A stretch of 64,000 bases of DNA from Caenorhabditis remanei (Eukaryota > Nematoda > Chromadorea > Rhabditida > Rhabditidae): contig NC_071329.1 of assembly GCF_010183535.1 (NCBI RefSeq), positions 17,250,879-17,314,878 on the forward strand. The letters run 5' to 3'. Positions 47,601-55,421 of the stretch are shown in pieces. Both the position numbers and the translations under genes were made by a program. How positions within the stretch are numbered: position 1 is the first letter of the stretch; each line of letters begins with the position of its first letter. Below the pieces are notes generated by a model. It saw only the letters and a list, made by a program, of their open reading frames with translations, was not told the origin of the DNA and ran no database searches.

Positions 47601-50600
47601 CCACTATGGCAACAAGAGCCCAAGCCACGATGCAAATGGTTTCGACGTCTGCGGGCACACGAGCCTCAGTCATCACTAATGTTGAAAAACACATTGAAAC
47701 GCCAATCTTGAGCGCACCAGTACCCTTCAGAAGCCCTCTAGTTGTGCCACAACATAACGAGACACCAATCGCAAACAATACTCCAAACATGCATGATATC
47801 ATGCAAGCGATACATTCAGTTGCTGAGCATCAAAAGCAGATAGTGCATCATAATACCAGCATGATTCATGAACTGGAGCAGCGAATGGATGCCCGTTTCC
47901 AAGAAAGAGCCGAATCTATCATCTCAAAGAGAAGCAAGAGACAACAGCAACAGAACTCAGAGGGTTCCGAGTCTGACTATGCGAGCAGATACGAACAAGG
48001 ACTAGCTTCCGCAGACTCCGGCGATGAAACAGATCGCCCACAAGAAGCGCAGGCGCCACGTCCCCAAACTACAAGAAATCGCAAAAAGGAAGTTCCGAAA
48101 CCCAAAACCACTGAGCCCTCAGCTGCTGGCCCGCAAAACACCGGGGTACCAGCAGACTTTATGCTGAAATACTTGCCGAAATTTGATGGTACAACGGATT
48201 TGGACTTTTTCGAACATGTATATTCAAAGTTCGTTCTATCGAACAGTCACTTCAACGCGGAGGCGAAGTATGCCATTCTTCTGAATCATATTACTGGTCC
48301 AGCAAAGAATTGCATCTCGCTTGCCAAAGACTCGCACATCGCTATCATGACAACATTCTGCTCATTGAAGAAGGTCTATGGAAAGATCAACAATCGACAC
48401 AGCCTCATTTCGAAGCTGCAGAAAATGCCCTTCCATCAAACAGACCCAGATGCAATGCGTTTGGACGTCGTGAAAATAGCCGGAATTCTTCAACAGCTAA
48501 AAGACAAAGGTGTTCCAACAACCGACCACATGGTCAGCGGAGCCATTGGAGCAAAACTTCCAGCAGACTTCAGGAAAAGTCTAGCCAGATATACGGTGGA
48601 GATCGGAGAGGACAACATCACTCACGATCAAATCCTCGATCACATCAGCAGTGAAATCGAAGTCATAACTATCGAACATACATTCACTAGCCAGATGAAT
48701 CAGCCTCCAATGAATGAACTACCAGAGTCATACGCTGCTATACACTATACGAATTCCAATCAGAGTCGGACAGCATCCGCAGGTCAACAAAGCTACAAGA
48801 CCGCAAGCGCAAATAATAGGGATCCAGTTTACGTTGCATCACAACATCCGCATGAATACACAGATCCTGCCACCAACGCCAAACTGGAAGGCTATTATGC
48901 CCCAGGAGCTAAAGGCGTTAATCTGAAATTGATTCATCGGACGTTTCCATACACCAACGAGGAAGACTCGAAATGCGCTGTCTGCGGTGGAAAACATCAT
49001 ATCATCAGATGCCCACTGCCAAGTACAGAATTCCGCAACAAGATCAAACAGAAAGGGCTTTGCCCAATCTGTGCTCGTAAACATGAGATCACCAAATGCG
49101 TCGCGGCGTACCGCTGCGGTTACTGCGATGGACTCCACAACATGGGTGGTTGTCCCAGGAAAGAACATTACAGAAACCCAAAGAACTATCCAAAAGGTGC
49201 CAAGAAGGTCGAAACATTTTTTCGTGCCCGTAACACCAACAAGTCTCAATAAAGGCATTCCGGCAGACACGGGGTCAAAAGTACCGAATCCCGTGTCACA
49301 CGCTGACTTGCCAACAGCATATTACAATAACTATTGTTCTGAGATTTCACCTGTTTGTTCTACTAACCTTGTTTCTAATAATAATGTTTCTTTCTCTGCA
49401 GTACCACCGAGGTACTTTGTTGCTGACCCTACCAATATCACCTATTTCAAAAATCTCGTTTCTGAAGATTGTTCGGAGGACAAAGATCCTAACGAACTGG
49501 CTATGTTGTTGTTTACCAGATTTCTGGCAAGATCACCACCTCATCAAGTGACTGCGGCGATTGCCGATTGTGACAACAACCGCTTAACGTTTCTATGTCT
49601 GGAGACCTCGGATGGTCAACATCTGCTGGCTCTGTCGGATTCGGGCGCATCGTTGTCTCTCATACACGAGGCTAAAGCCAAAGCATTGTCACTACCAATC
49701 TTGAAAGAAACACAACTTACAGTTCAAGGATTCAGTTCCACCACTTTCGCCAGAACGAAGATTTTTGCTCTAAACTTATCCTTATATGGTACCGATAAAC
49801 CACTTTCTATTATGATTGTAGGTACCCCAACACTTCCTAATACAAAGTTCGCTGCTCCAAAATGTTCGTCAGAAGATTCACAGTATATTAAAAGCCATAG
49901 AATTGATACTCAAAGAGTCAGAACCAGTGCAAAATACAACGGTCGAAAAATTGACATGATTCTGGGAAACGATCTGTTATCCTGGATCTCAGCTCAACGC
50001 CAATACCGCAAACACATTCTTCCATCCGGAAGAGCACTGGAGCAAACTCAGCTCGGAATGTTGATCCACCCTGTGCCGAGGCTAGACCTATGGTCACCTG
50101 GACACCATCCGCTACCGTCTGACGAGTATCAATCAACAATCAACATGGCCAACACAATTCTGAACAGCTGTGAACCTGAAGACGCCATGACAAAGCTAAC
50201 GTATCTTGTTGCCCAAATGTACAGAGTTGAGAATCTGGGAATCGAGAACATAACGGTATCCGATGATCTCAAGAAGACCACTCTCGATCTACTTGTTGAA
50301 TTCAACAAAACCGTCAAATTCAACAAAGACGGACAACTGGAAGTAGCACTTCCCTACAATGGCAACCAAGTACGTCTAGCTGACAATTATGCAGTAGCGT
50401 TCAAAAGATTAGTAAGTCTTCTTCTGACTTTGAAGAGAGGCAAAGATCTTCTCGAAAAGTACGCGAAGATTATCATAGATCAAGAAATCGCTGGCTATAT
50501 TGAGAAGGTTACACCGGAGATGCTGAAAGTCAAAGGTCCAAAGTACAACATCCCGCATCGTTGCGTAGTAAAAGAAGATTCAATGACAACCAAGCTACGC

Positions 50601-53600
50601 ATTGTCTTGGACGCCTCCAGCCACGCTGCCGGCGAACTCTCATTGAATGAATGCTTATACGCCGGGACTAACATGATCACTCCTATATTCGGAATTCTAG
50701 TCAGAGTAAGGTTCCCACCAATCATCGTGGTAGCTGATATCGAAAAGGCTTTTCATCAAGTCAGACTTCAACCTGAATTCCGTAATGTGACAATGTTTCT
50801 TTGGCTGAAAGACGTAACAGCACCCGCAACAGCCGACAATATCCAAGTATATCGATTCACACGTATTCCATTCGGAGTTGCTAGCAGCCCCTTCCAACTT
50901 GCAGCATATATCACCTTCAATCTGGACAACAATCCGCATGATCTCAACAAAGAGATCAAGGACAACATTTACGTTGACAACTGTCTCTTCTGCGTGAATG
51001 ACGCATCGGAAATCTCCGCAATAATCAAAGACTCGAAAGAAATTTTCCAAAAAATGGGAATGAACTTGAGAGAATATATTGTAAATCATCCGGAGACCAT
51101 GCAGTCACTATCACCAGCAGATAGAGCTCAACAGTCCACCATCAAGCTGCTCGGATATACGTGGAATTCGATTGAGGATACACTCTCTGTAAAAATAGCC
51201 CAGCTGAATATTGATCATCCAACTAAAAGAGATGTTGCGTCCAAAATGGCGGAGACGTTCGACCCCTTAGGTCTAGTTTCACCGATTCTAGTACCTTTTA
51301 AAAGGTTGATGCAACGTATCTGGAATGATGACACGAATTGGAAGGATCCCATTCCAAAAGAGCTACTCCATGAATGGGGAGCTCTATGTAACAACTACAT
51401 AGACAGAGCGATCAGCTTACCTAGACAGCTTACGGCAGAATCGGGACATTCTGATATCCACCTGCTTATGTTTAGCGATGCCTCGCATGACATCTATGCT
51501 TCAGTCTGTTACGCCTACTACATCGTGGATGGGAGACCACCAATTGTGTCATTACTCGCCAGTAAGAACAAAATCCGACCGTCAAAGAACGAGAATTGGA
51601 CTATTCCGAAACTTGAGCTTCTTGGCATTCAATGTGCGTCAAATCTAGCCTGTGCAATTATCGCAGAGCTCCGTGTAAACATCGCGTCCATCAAGCTGTT
51701 CACAGACAGTGCTTGTGCTCTCTATTGGATTCTCTCAGAAAAGAACACCCGCCCATGGGTCGGAAATCGGATAAAAACTATCCAAGAGAATCGGAACAAG
51801 ATGAAGGAATGTGGCATTGATACCACAATTCATCATTGTCCAACCAAAGAGAACCCGGCTGACTTTGCCACAAGGGGAATGAGCACCACTGAACTCCAGA
51901 ACAGCAAGATGTGGTTCGAAGGCCCGGATTTCCTCAAACAGGATCCGGGAGATTGGCCATGTATGATCCAAGGGACAGTCACTTGCCCAGCTGAATTCAG
52001 AGAATTGGTCTACTCAGAGATCATTGATCCAGAGACCAAAAAGGCAAGAAAGCCGCTTATGGAAAGAAAAAAGAAAGTGACAACACCCGCGGCCAACAAT
52101 GAAGCTCAGACTCCATCCGATACAGTGATGACTACTGACATCAGAGTCACTCGAAAAGGATCGTTCATTCCGTTCTACGCAACAAAATCTCTAACCAAAT
52201 TGACTAGAATAGTCGTACAGATTCTGTACTCATTAAGCATCTCGCTCAAAAACAAGTCATGGGAAAGTCAAGTGATGAAAGAGTTCACCAAATCGGACTG
52301 CCCGCTCCACAGAGCAAAGGTAGCTCGATTGCTCATTATCACCGAGCATTACAAGGACTGTGAAGCTCTTGACTACAAATACCCAACCGACATTGAGTTC
52401 AACATTGACACACAAGGAATACGTCGAGTGCACAGAAGAATTGAATCTCCAGTACTTCCACAGGAAGCCAGCGAGCCAATCTTCATCCACAATCGACATC
52501 CGCTTGCTCAGCTAATCGCTCGAGAGACACATGAAATAAATGGTCATCTACCAGAGACGTATACAGTATCCGCAATCCGGACCAAGTATTGGATTCCCAA
52601 ACTTGGAGGCATCCTAAAAAATATCATCAGAGAATGTGTCGAGTGTCAGAAAGTGAACAATTTCCCTTTCGACTATCCATACACTAAAAATCTCCCTAAA
52701 TGCCGTACTACTCCATCTAAACCGTTCTCAAATGTAGCACTAGACTACCTAGGACCAATCATGTACCGAGCAGACGATGGCAGATCAGCCAAAAAAGCGT
52801 ACGTCCTCATCTACACTTGTCTCAACACCCGCGGAGCAGTCCTCAAAGTCGTTCCAGATGGAACAGCCTTCAGATACATCCAAACACTCAAAATGATCTT
52901 CGGAGAAGTCGGAGTGCCAAAGAGTATCTATTCGGACAACGCATCCACGTTTAAGTTGAGCGGTGAGATCATCAACAAAGACATTAAGAATGCAGATTAT
53001 AGTCAATCACTTGTCGAGTACCTCGCCAGAGAACTGATCAACTTTAAGTTCATCACACCTCTCGCTCCATGGCAAGGAGGTATCTACGAAAGAGTGGTGA
53101 AACTCGTGAAAACCCAGATCACCAAAGAGTGTGGGGCACGAATGTATGACTACTATTCGCTTCAATATGTCGTGTCAAGAGCTCAGTCAATGGTCAATAA
53201 CCGCCCTCTGATCCCACACGCCAGATCTCCAGGAGACATGGTCGCACTGAGACCCTTCGATTTCATAAACCCAGGAGTCCTAACTGAAATTCCAGCCGAA
53301 TCTGAAGACCCAAATGTACTTCCAAGAAGTACTGAGGCAACAGTTCGAGCACATCTAGATAAGATGGAAGCAGCTACGGAACGAATGTGGAAATTATGGT
53401 CGACAGGATACTTGCTCCATCTGAGAGAAAACATGCACAAAAAGAAGCGTTGTTCGCTCATCAAACCTGAAGTGGGTCAGGTGGTCATCGTTGTTACCAA
53501 GTTGGTTAAAAGGCATAAATGGCCACTAGGCATTATCACTAAAGTCGAAAGATCTGAAAGAGATGGACAAATTCGCTCAGCGATTGTCAAGGTGAAAGGC

Positions 53601-55412
53601 AAGTTGTACTCACGTGCAGTCTGTCAGCTGATCCCGCTTGAACTAAATCCACTGAACCATCTATCTACACAGGCGGTTAAGCAAGCTGATCTAGCAGAGG
53701 ACAACAACTCATTTGAGCTGCCAACACCCGCAATTCTCGAAGATCCCGACATGAGATACGCCCCCGTGCTATTCCCTAAAAACGACTTGCCAAATATTGC
53801 TGAAGCTGAGTACAACTTACCAGAATCAAATCTACCACTGAACCCAATAACCGATAAACTTGAAAGTATCGGAGAACCTGGTGAGCCAGACTACGAGGAC
53901 TTCGAACTCCTCGGGAATGGAGTAGAAGACGAGAGTATCTACCAAGATCCCCAAAGGATCATACCAGCTGAAGCTGCAGAAGATGATTTTGCCGAGTTGC
54001 CGACGGGACGCGTCAGAGAATACCTCTCTCGCAAAGCCAAGAGCATGCCCATCAACTACGTGCATATCACTGACGCTAGCGCAGACGCTAAGAATCCGTC
54101 GCCCCCTCCCCCCCGGGAGTGTTGTCAACTTTACCAGAGAATGTTCTCAGTTGCCAACTTGAAGGTCATCTGAAGGCCCCCTAAGGTTTTGCCCACAAAA
54201 CTAGGACCTTCAGAACCTTCGTTACTCTCTGTTCTACTCACCTTGTTATTATTCTCCTTTATTTCCTGTTATCAGGCTTATTTTATATTGATTAACAATT
54301 AATTATAATTCAAATACCCTCGCAAAGTAAATATGCAAACGCGCTCCCCTGCACTTCTCTAATCCTCCACTCTCTCACTGAGAGATTCCCACACCCACTC
54401 ATTCAGTTGCGAATAGTTTCGTATATGCGAACGGGTGCAAGGAGGAGCGCGCGTATTTGTTGTGAGTGCATTGAATGGATTTTCCATCTTTTCCGAAGGT
54501 TTTTGGGTGCATTGTCACTCTTTTTACCTTCGCCATCAATGACAACACCCGCACGCACTCCTCGCAGTCACCTGCTCGTCATACCGTCAACTTTATCATT
54601 TTTATCTTCTTTTTACCTTTTTTGGTGCTTTATCAAGGGATTCCGTGATAGAGAGCGTAATAAATGGGTCATTGAATACATGTGTACTGTTATTTCCGGT
54701 TGCATAGCTTATCTTACACAAAACTAGCCATTATTCATATTAGAGTGCGTGATAATAACGGATTAGGCAATAGTCTTCGACCGCTCTTACTTGCCTTCTC
54801 CACATTGTCATCTAACTTTTTGAGGGTACATTACAAGTTCAGAGTTGCATTTTTTTATTTGATATTTTATTTGGGTGGAGTGTTACCAGAAAACTATAGT
54901 TACCCTAACGAAATTGGAAAATCCGATTTGTTGGTCAATTTACAAGCACTCACAACTTTCTAGAGGGCTTACATGTTAGAATTCTGAAATTATAGCTTTT
55001 GACTGTAGACAGCCTTACAGTCGGTTATTTCAAAAACCTTCTTACTCAGGTCTACAATGTCTAAATGCTGTTATTTTGATAATATTGAAAAGCTGACGGG
55101 TAACTCCGCCCATTATTGTGCTAGAAAAAATCAGAAAACGGATTCAGAACCCTCACGTCGTCAGCTTTTTAGCTATGTGTTAAACGTGACTAAAAGACGG
55201 AAACTCACGATAGCAGTCTTCACGGTGACCATTGTTCCTCCAATATACTTACAATCTGTCTCAGCCTCCATATGCTTCAACTTATTCGTGAAAACTCTCA
55301 AGCATTTGTTCGAATTGACCAACTTGAATCCAGTTGGACACGCCTGTCCCGCAACATAATGTACGGAAAATAAAGCGAGAAGAAGAGAAATTAAAACTGA
55401 TTTTGCCATCAT
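32661..55412 (-). CDS. Secreted C-type lectin with CTLDs and CUB, split by a 19-kb retrotransposon (lectin D)
   Basis: Exons (minus strand) 55412-55209, 35431-35152, 34066-33563 and 33019-32661 join in frame to 448 residues. Exon 1 (signal peptide, ACPTGFKLVNSNKCLRVF) lies on the far side of the giant BEL element, the rest on the near side. Its donor phase fits exon 2 (DNRAVSTF) as in lectins A-C. CTLD 1 has VWLGMFCF and GGCVYMQTSG. CTLD 2 has CTHNYNGWCYMASHEM and NYFLCKRK plus an acidic linker. CUB has CNSTLLMAPGTITSFGYP and HGFTATILPF. Intron 1 is 19,777 bp and would be about 550 bp without the element, which is inserted antisense. Coding exons are intact, but expression may be lowered by the long intron or by silencing of the element. 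Confidence 0.88.
34080..35130. repeat. Intron 2 of lectin D, repeated blocks
   Basis: Paralogous about 150-bp blocks (ttgggctgaaattttg, gataagtctacagaataaa, ggaggacccccattg) recur near 34080-34330, 34380-34600 and 34860-35120, with one GGTGGCC repeat between them. Confidence 0.6.
35581..36265 (+). repeat. 5' LTR of the giant element
   Basis: 685 bp, TG to CA, identical by eye to 54120-54804. It contains one CAACACCCGC motif (36004-36013). The 106-codon open frame in it is probably chance. Confidence 0.97.
36266..36280 (+). other. Putative primer binding site
   Basis: TGGTGCATAACGACC directly after the 5' LTR. The first eight bases complement the 3' end of tRNA-Gly (ATGCACCA). The rest does not fit that tRNA, so the primer identity is uncertain. 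Confidence 0.55.
36281..37504 (+). repeat. Leader with three sets of tandem repeats
   Basis: About 36305-36450 has three copies of a unit with aaatcg..aatttatcga and gtctctacayaaatcg. About 36655-36800 has a 70-bp unit twice (caccagtcgacggctc; gtccattcctggtcaaa). About 36930-37050 has repeated ctacgaagtctgcg. A CAACATCCGC motif sits at 37046-37055. An acceptor (tttatttcag, ending 37496) lies 8 bp before the X1 start codon. Confidence 0.75.
37505..39469 (+). CDS. Accessory gene X1 of the giant element
   Basis: Exons 37505-37633, 38317-38497, 38546-38785 and 38835-39469 join in frame to 394 residues. The N-terminal third is low-complexity Ser/Ala/Thr/Asp-rich (NKDSGASDNDVDKESGDSD) and probably disordered. 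The C-terminal 230 residues look folded, with alternating charged helices (KWSEAREFLGTRFNIRIH; EAILEVHHQM) and a CPC motif (GRRKCPC) near HH residues that could bind metal. I do not recognise the fold, and no polymerase, protease or envelope motif is present. It is preceded by a splice acceptor and followed by AATAAA at 39576 and 39588, about 100 bp before the acceptor of X2. Seven CAACA[T/C]CCGC motifs fall in its exons, in different frames. Confidence 0.75.
39576..39593 (+). terminator. Poly(A) signals after X1
   Basis: Two AATAAA hexamers (39576-39581, 39588-39593), about 100 bp before the TTATTGCAG acceptor of X2, the spacing seen between genes in worm operons. Confidence 0.6.
39696..41001 (+). 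CDS. Accessory gene X2 of the giant element, zinc-knuckle protein
   Basis: Exons 39696-40035, 40089-40543, 40596-40910 and 40960-41001 join in frame to 383 residues. The N-terminus is acidic then basic (SKRTSRRSASPRRQEED). The middle is a long helical, coiled-coil-like region (IDKNMKELVKSNNKTVDTLQ). Exon 3 carries a zinc knuckle of Gag type (CILCDSDAHNTENC, C-x2-C-x4-H-x4-C) followed by further C-x2-C and H/C pairs (CIQCLEPF, CRSCFRYV). The architecture is like a small Gag or nucleocapsid protein, so RNA binding or capsid interaction is a reasonable inference. Its start follows a TTATTGCAG acceptor by one base. Intron sizes are 49-53 bp, as in host genes. Confidence 0.78.
41002..42493 (+). 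other. Spacer between X2 and X3
   Basis: About 1.5 kb without a convincing gene. It holds two CAACATCCGC copies (41020, 41040) just after the X2 stop, AATAAA at 41185-41190, one arm of an inverted repeat (41304-41339), and an acceptor (aattcag) directly before the X3 ATG. Confidence 0.6.
42494..45562 (+). CDS. Accessory gene X3 of the giant element, large Cys/His-rich protein
   Basis: Six exons (42494-43582, 43652-43960, 44008-44196, 44244-44321, 44372-44452, 44504-45562) join in phase 0 to 934 residues. Residues about 140-220 carry clustered zinc-binding motifs (CPICASQ..H..C; CNWCNSRSATHINC; CQLCRRPGH). Residues about 390-580 are Pro/Gln/Ser-rich and disordered. The last 350 residues look globular and helical (LANIRKYYRWLVKLGHALSHERILIVML; WMLSFLTQKI) with no family I recognise. 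Small phase-0 exons in the linker allow modular alternative splicing. It has nine CAACA[T/C]CCGC motifs including one just after the stop. Possible roles are genomic RNA export, packaging or particle function. None is proven. Confidence 0.78.
45563..46525 (+). other. Structured spacer before gag
   Basis: No gene. AATAAA at 45673-45678 could end X3 transcripts. A CAACATCCGC motif lies at 45574. A 9-bp perfect stem (GCTCCGACA/TGTCGGAGC) is at 46083-46103. The second arm of the inverted repeat is at 46361-46410. A strong acceptor (tttttttcag) ends at 46480, 45 bp before the likely gag ATG at 46526. Confidence 0.6.
46526..49252 (+). CDS. gag: Gag of the giant BEL element
   Basis: 908 residues from the ATG at 46526. 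The frame is open back to 46433, but the acceptor ending at 46480 favours the inner start. The N-terminus is Ser/Arg-rich (SLTSRSQSPVPRSRK), then come coiled coils and Gln/Pro-rich linkers, then a DUF1759-like capsid region (FMLKYLPKFDGTTDLDFFEHVY) as in BEL Gags. Three CxxC-type zinc knuckles end the protein (CAVCGGKHHIIRC, CPICARKHEITKC, CGYCDGLHNMGGC), expected to bind the genomic RNA. It overlaps the pol frame, which is +1 relative to gag. Only one CAACATCCGC motif (48842) occurs in it. Confidence 0.92.
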   Translation: MSSLTSRSQSPVPRSRKALSLPPEREVPRTGAKSRSRSRPTLTQSIVGPTKTVIKKSIGKAKELIEASKAKLTFFDDPQNKTLENIDAETLESTDKLVLKMKTAIQKITELSDFIERQFNKPEMRASPERDAFLKEVTDALHDSGANEVLLDLNNGVNNLEYVLASCGRRPTEFDPYGTGAQEDDRLVEANEVGSGISDNVRQNNMQSTTVEQPSAIRTESQSSSGPITSSAARNISQMDYDYEAFDQLANGHKFMNLRLQEENRILRINADKHRRAHDEDIRRRTAQETENIDRVYSLQNELAQQPRDIMTLAQPHVEHSPMPNQALALHADRPQRITAQPSPIAASTPNNNVATAPATMATRAQATMQMVSTSAGTRASVITNVEKHIETPILSAPVPFRSPLVVPQHNETPIANNTPNMHDIMQAIHSVAEHQKQIVHHNTSMIHELEQRMDARFQERAESIISKRSKRQQQQNSEGSESDYASRYEQGLASADSGDETDRPQEAQAPRPQTTRNRKKEVPKPKTTEPSAAGPQNTGVPADFMLKYLPKFDGTTDLDFFEHVYSKFVLSNSHFNAEAKYAILLNHITGPAKNCISLAKDSHIAIMTTFCSLKKVYGKINNRHSLISKLQKMPFHQTDPDAMRLDVVKIAGILQQLKDKGVPTTDHMVSGAIGAKLPADFRKSLARYTVEIGEDNITHDQILDHISSEIEVITIEHTFTSQMNQPPMNELPESYAAIHYTNSNQSRTASAGQQSYKTASANNRDPVYVASQHPHEYTDPATNAKLEGYYAPGAKGVNLKLIHRTFPYTNEEDSKCAVCGGKHHIIRCPLPSTEFRNKIKQKGLCPICARKHEITKCVAAYRCGYCDGLHNMGGCPRKEHYRNPKNYPKGAKKVETFFRARNTNKSQ
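48987..54173 (+). CDS. pol: Pol polyprotein of the giant BEL element
   Basis: A single open frame of 1728 codons, +1 to gag with up to 266 bp overlap. True Pol probably begins near the gag stop. Domains in order: aspartic protease (LALSDSGASLSLI; ILGNDLLSWI), reverse transcriptase (VVADIEKAFHQVRLQ; FTRIPFGVASSPFQL; IYVDN in the active site), RNase H (LMFSDASHD; ELLGIQ; LFTDSACALYW), integrase zinc domain (HEINGH ... CVECQ), catalytic D, D and E (VALDYLGPI, IYSDNAST, GIYERVVK) and a DUF5641-like C-terminal part (ERMWKLWSTGYLLHLRE). The stop lies 51 bp inside the 3' LTR. The DDE catalytic residues are present and no internal stop is seen, so the enzyme set may be functional. Confidence 0.95.
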   Translation: MENIISSDAHCQVQNSATRSNRKGFAQSVLVNMRSPNASRRTAAVTAMDSTTWVVVPGKNITETQRTIQKVPRRSKHFFVPVTPTSLNKGIPADTGSKVPNPVSHADLPTAYYNNYCSEISPVCSTNLVSNNNVSFSAVPPRYFVADPTNITYFKNLVSEDCSEDKDPNELAMLLFTRFLARSPPHQVTAAIADCDNNRLTFLCLETSDGQHLLALSDSGASLSLIHEAKAKALSLPILKETQLTVQGFSSTTFARTKIFALNLSLYGTDKPLSIMIVGTPTLPNTKFAAPKCSSEDSQYIKSHRIDTQRVRTSAKYNGRKIDMILGNDLLSWISAQRQYRKHILPSGRALEQTQLGMLIHPVPRLDLWSPGHHPLPSDEYQSTINMANTILNSCEPEDAMTKLTYLVAQMYRVENLGIENITVSDDLKKTTLDLLVEFNKTVKFNKDGQLEVALPYNGNQVRLADNYAVAFKRLVSLLLTLKRGKDLLEKYAKIIIDQEIAGYIEKVTPEMLKVKGPKYNIPHRCVVKEDSMTTKLRIVLDASSHAAGELSLNECLYAGTNMITPIFGILVRVRFPPIIVVADIEKAFHQVRLQPEFRNVTMFLWLKDVTAPATADNIQVYRFTRIPFGVASSPFQLAAYITFNLDNNPHDLNKEIKDNIYVDNCLFCVNDASEISAIIKDSKEIFQKMGMNLREYIVNHPETMQSLSPADRAQQSTIKLLGYTWNSIEDTLSVKIAQLNIDHPTKRDVASKMAETFDPLGLVSPILVPFKRLMQRIWNDDTNWKDPIPKELLHEWGALCNNYIDRAISLPRQLTAESGHSDIHLLMFSDASHDIYASVCYAYYIVDGRPPIVSLLASKNKIRPSKNENWTIPKLELLGIQCASNLACAIIAELRVNIASIKLFTDSACALYWILSEKNTRPWVGNRIKTIQENRNKMKECGIDTTIHHCPTKENPADFATRGMSTTELQNSKMWFEGPDFLKQDPGDWPCMIQGTVTCPAEFRELVYSEIIDPETKKARKPLMERKKKVTTPAANNEAQTPSDTVMTTDIRVTRKGSFIPFYATKSLTKLTRIVVQILYSLSISLKNKSWESQVMKEFTKSDCPLHRAKVARLLIITEHYKDCEALDYKYPTDIEFNIDTQGIRRVHRRIESPVLPQEASEPIFIHNRHPLAQLIARETHEINGHLPETYTVSAIRTKYWIPKLGGILKNIIRECVECQKVNNFPFDYPYTKNLPKCRTTPSKPFSNVALDYLGPIMYRADDGRSAKKAYVLIYTCLNTRGAVLKVVPDGTAFRYIQTLKMIFGEVGVPKSIYSDNASTFKLSGEIINKDIKNADYSQSLVEYLARELINFKFITPLAPWQGGIYERVVKLVKTQITKECGARMYDYYSLQYVVSRAQSMVNNRPLIPHARSPGDMVALRPFDFINPGVLTEIPAESEDPNVLPRSTEATVRAHLDKMEAATERMWKLWSTGYLLHLRENMHKKKRCSLIKPEVGQVVIVVTKLVKRHKWPLGIITKVERSERDGQIRSAIVKVKGKLYSRAVCQLIPLELNPLNHLSTQAVKQADLAEDNNSFELPTPAILEDPDMRYAPVLFPKNDLPNIAEAEYNLPESNLPLNPITDKLESIGEPGEPDYEDFELLGNGVEDESIYQDPQRIIPAEAAEDDFAELPTGRVREYLSRKAKSMPINYVHITDASADAKNPSPPPPRECCQLYQRMFSVANLKVI
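54120..54804 (+). repeat. 3' LTR of the giant element
   Basis: 685 bp, identical by eye to the 5' LTR. It is preceded by a C-rich run and GGGAG rather than a long purine tract, and followed by the TTGTC duplication. Confidence 0.97.
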
Positions 55413-55421
55413 TTTCAACTC

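Larger units (their letters stand above)
35581..54804 (+). mobile_element. Giant BEL/Pao LTR retrotransposon with three accessory genes
   Basis: 19,224 bp between TTGTC duplications (35576-35580 and 54805-54809), with 685-bp LTRs identical by eye, so insertion is very recent. Order: LTR, primer site, repeat-rich leader, accessory genes X1, X2 and X3 (37.5-45.6 kb), structured leader, gag (DUF1759-like, zinc knuckles), pol (protease, reverse transcriptase, RNase H, integrase, DUF5641-like end), LTR. Domain order and types are those of BEL/Pao. Typical BEL elements are about 5-9 kb, so the excess is the accessory block upstream of gag. The 10-mer CAACA[T/C]CCGC recurs throughout. Gag and pol are open, so the copy may be active. 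It lies antisense in intron 1 of lectin D. Confidence 0.96.

Noticed and set aside
55209..55412. Stand-alone truncated lectin gene
   Set aside because: Phase, sequence and strand fit as exon 1 of lectin D across the retrotransposon.
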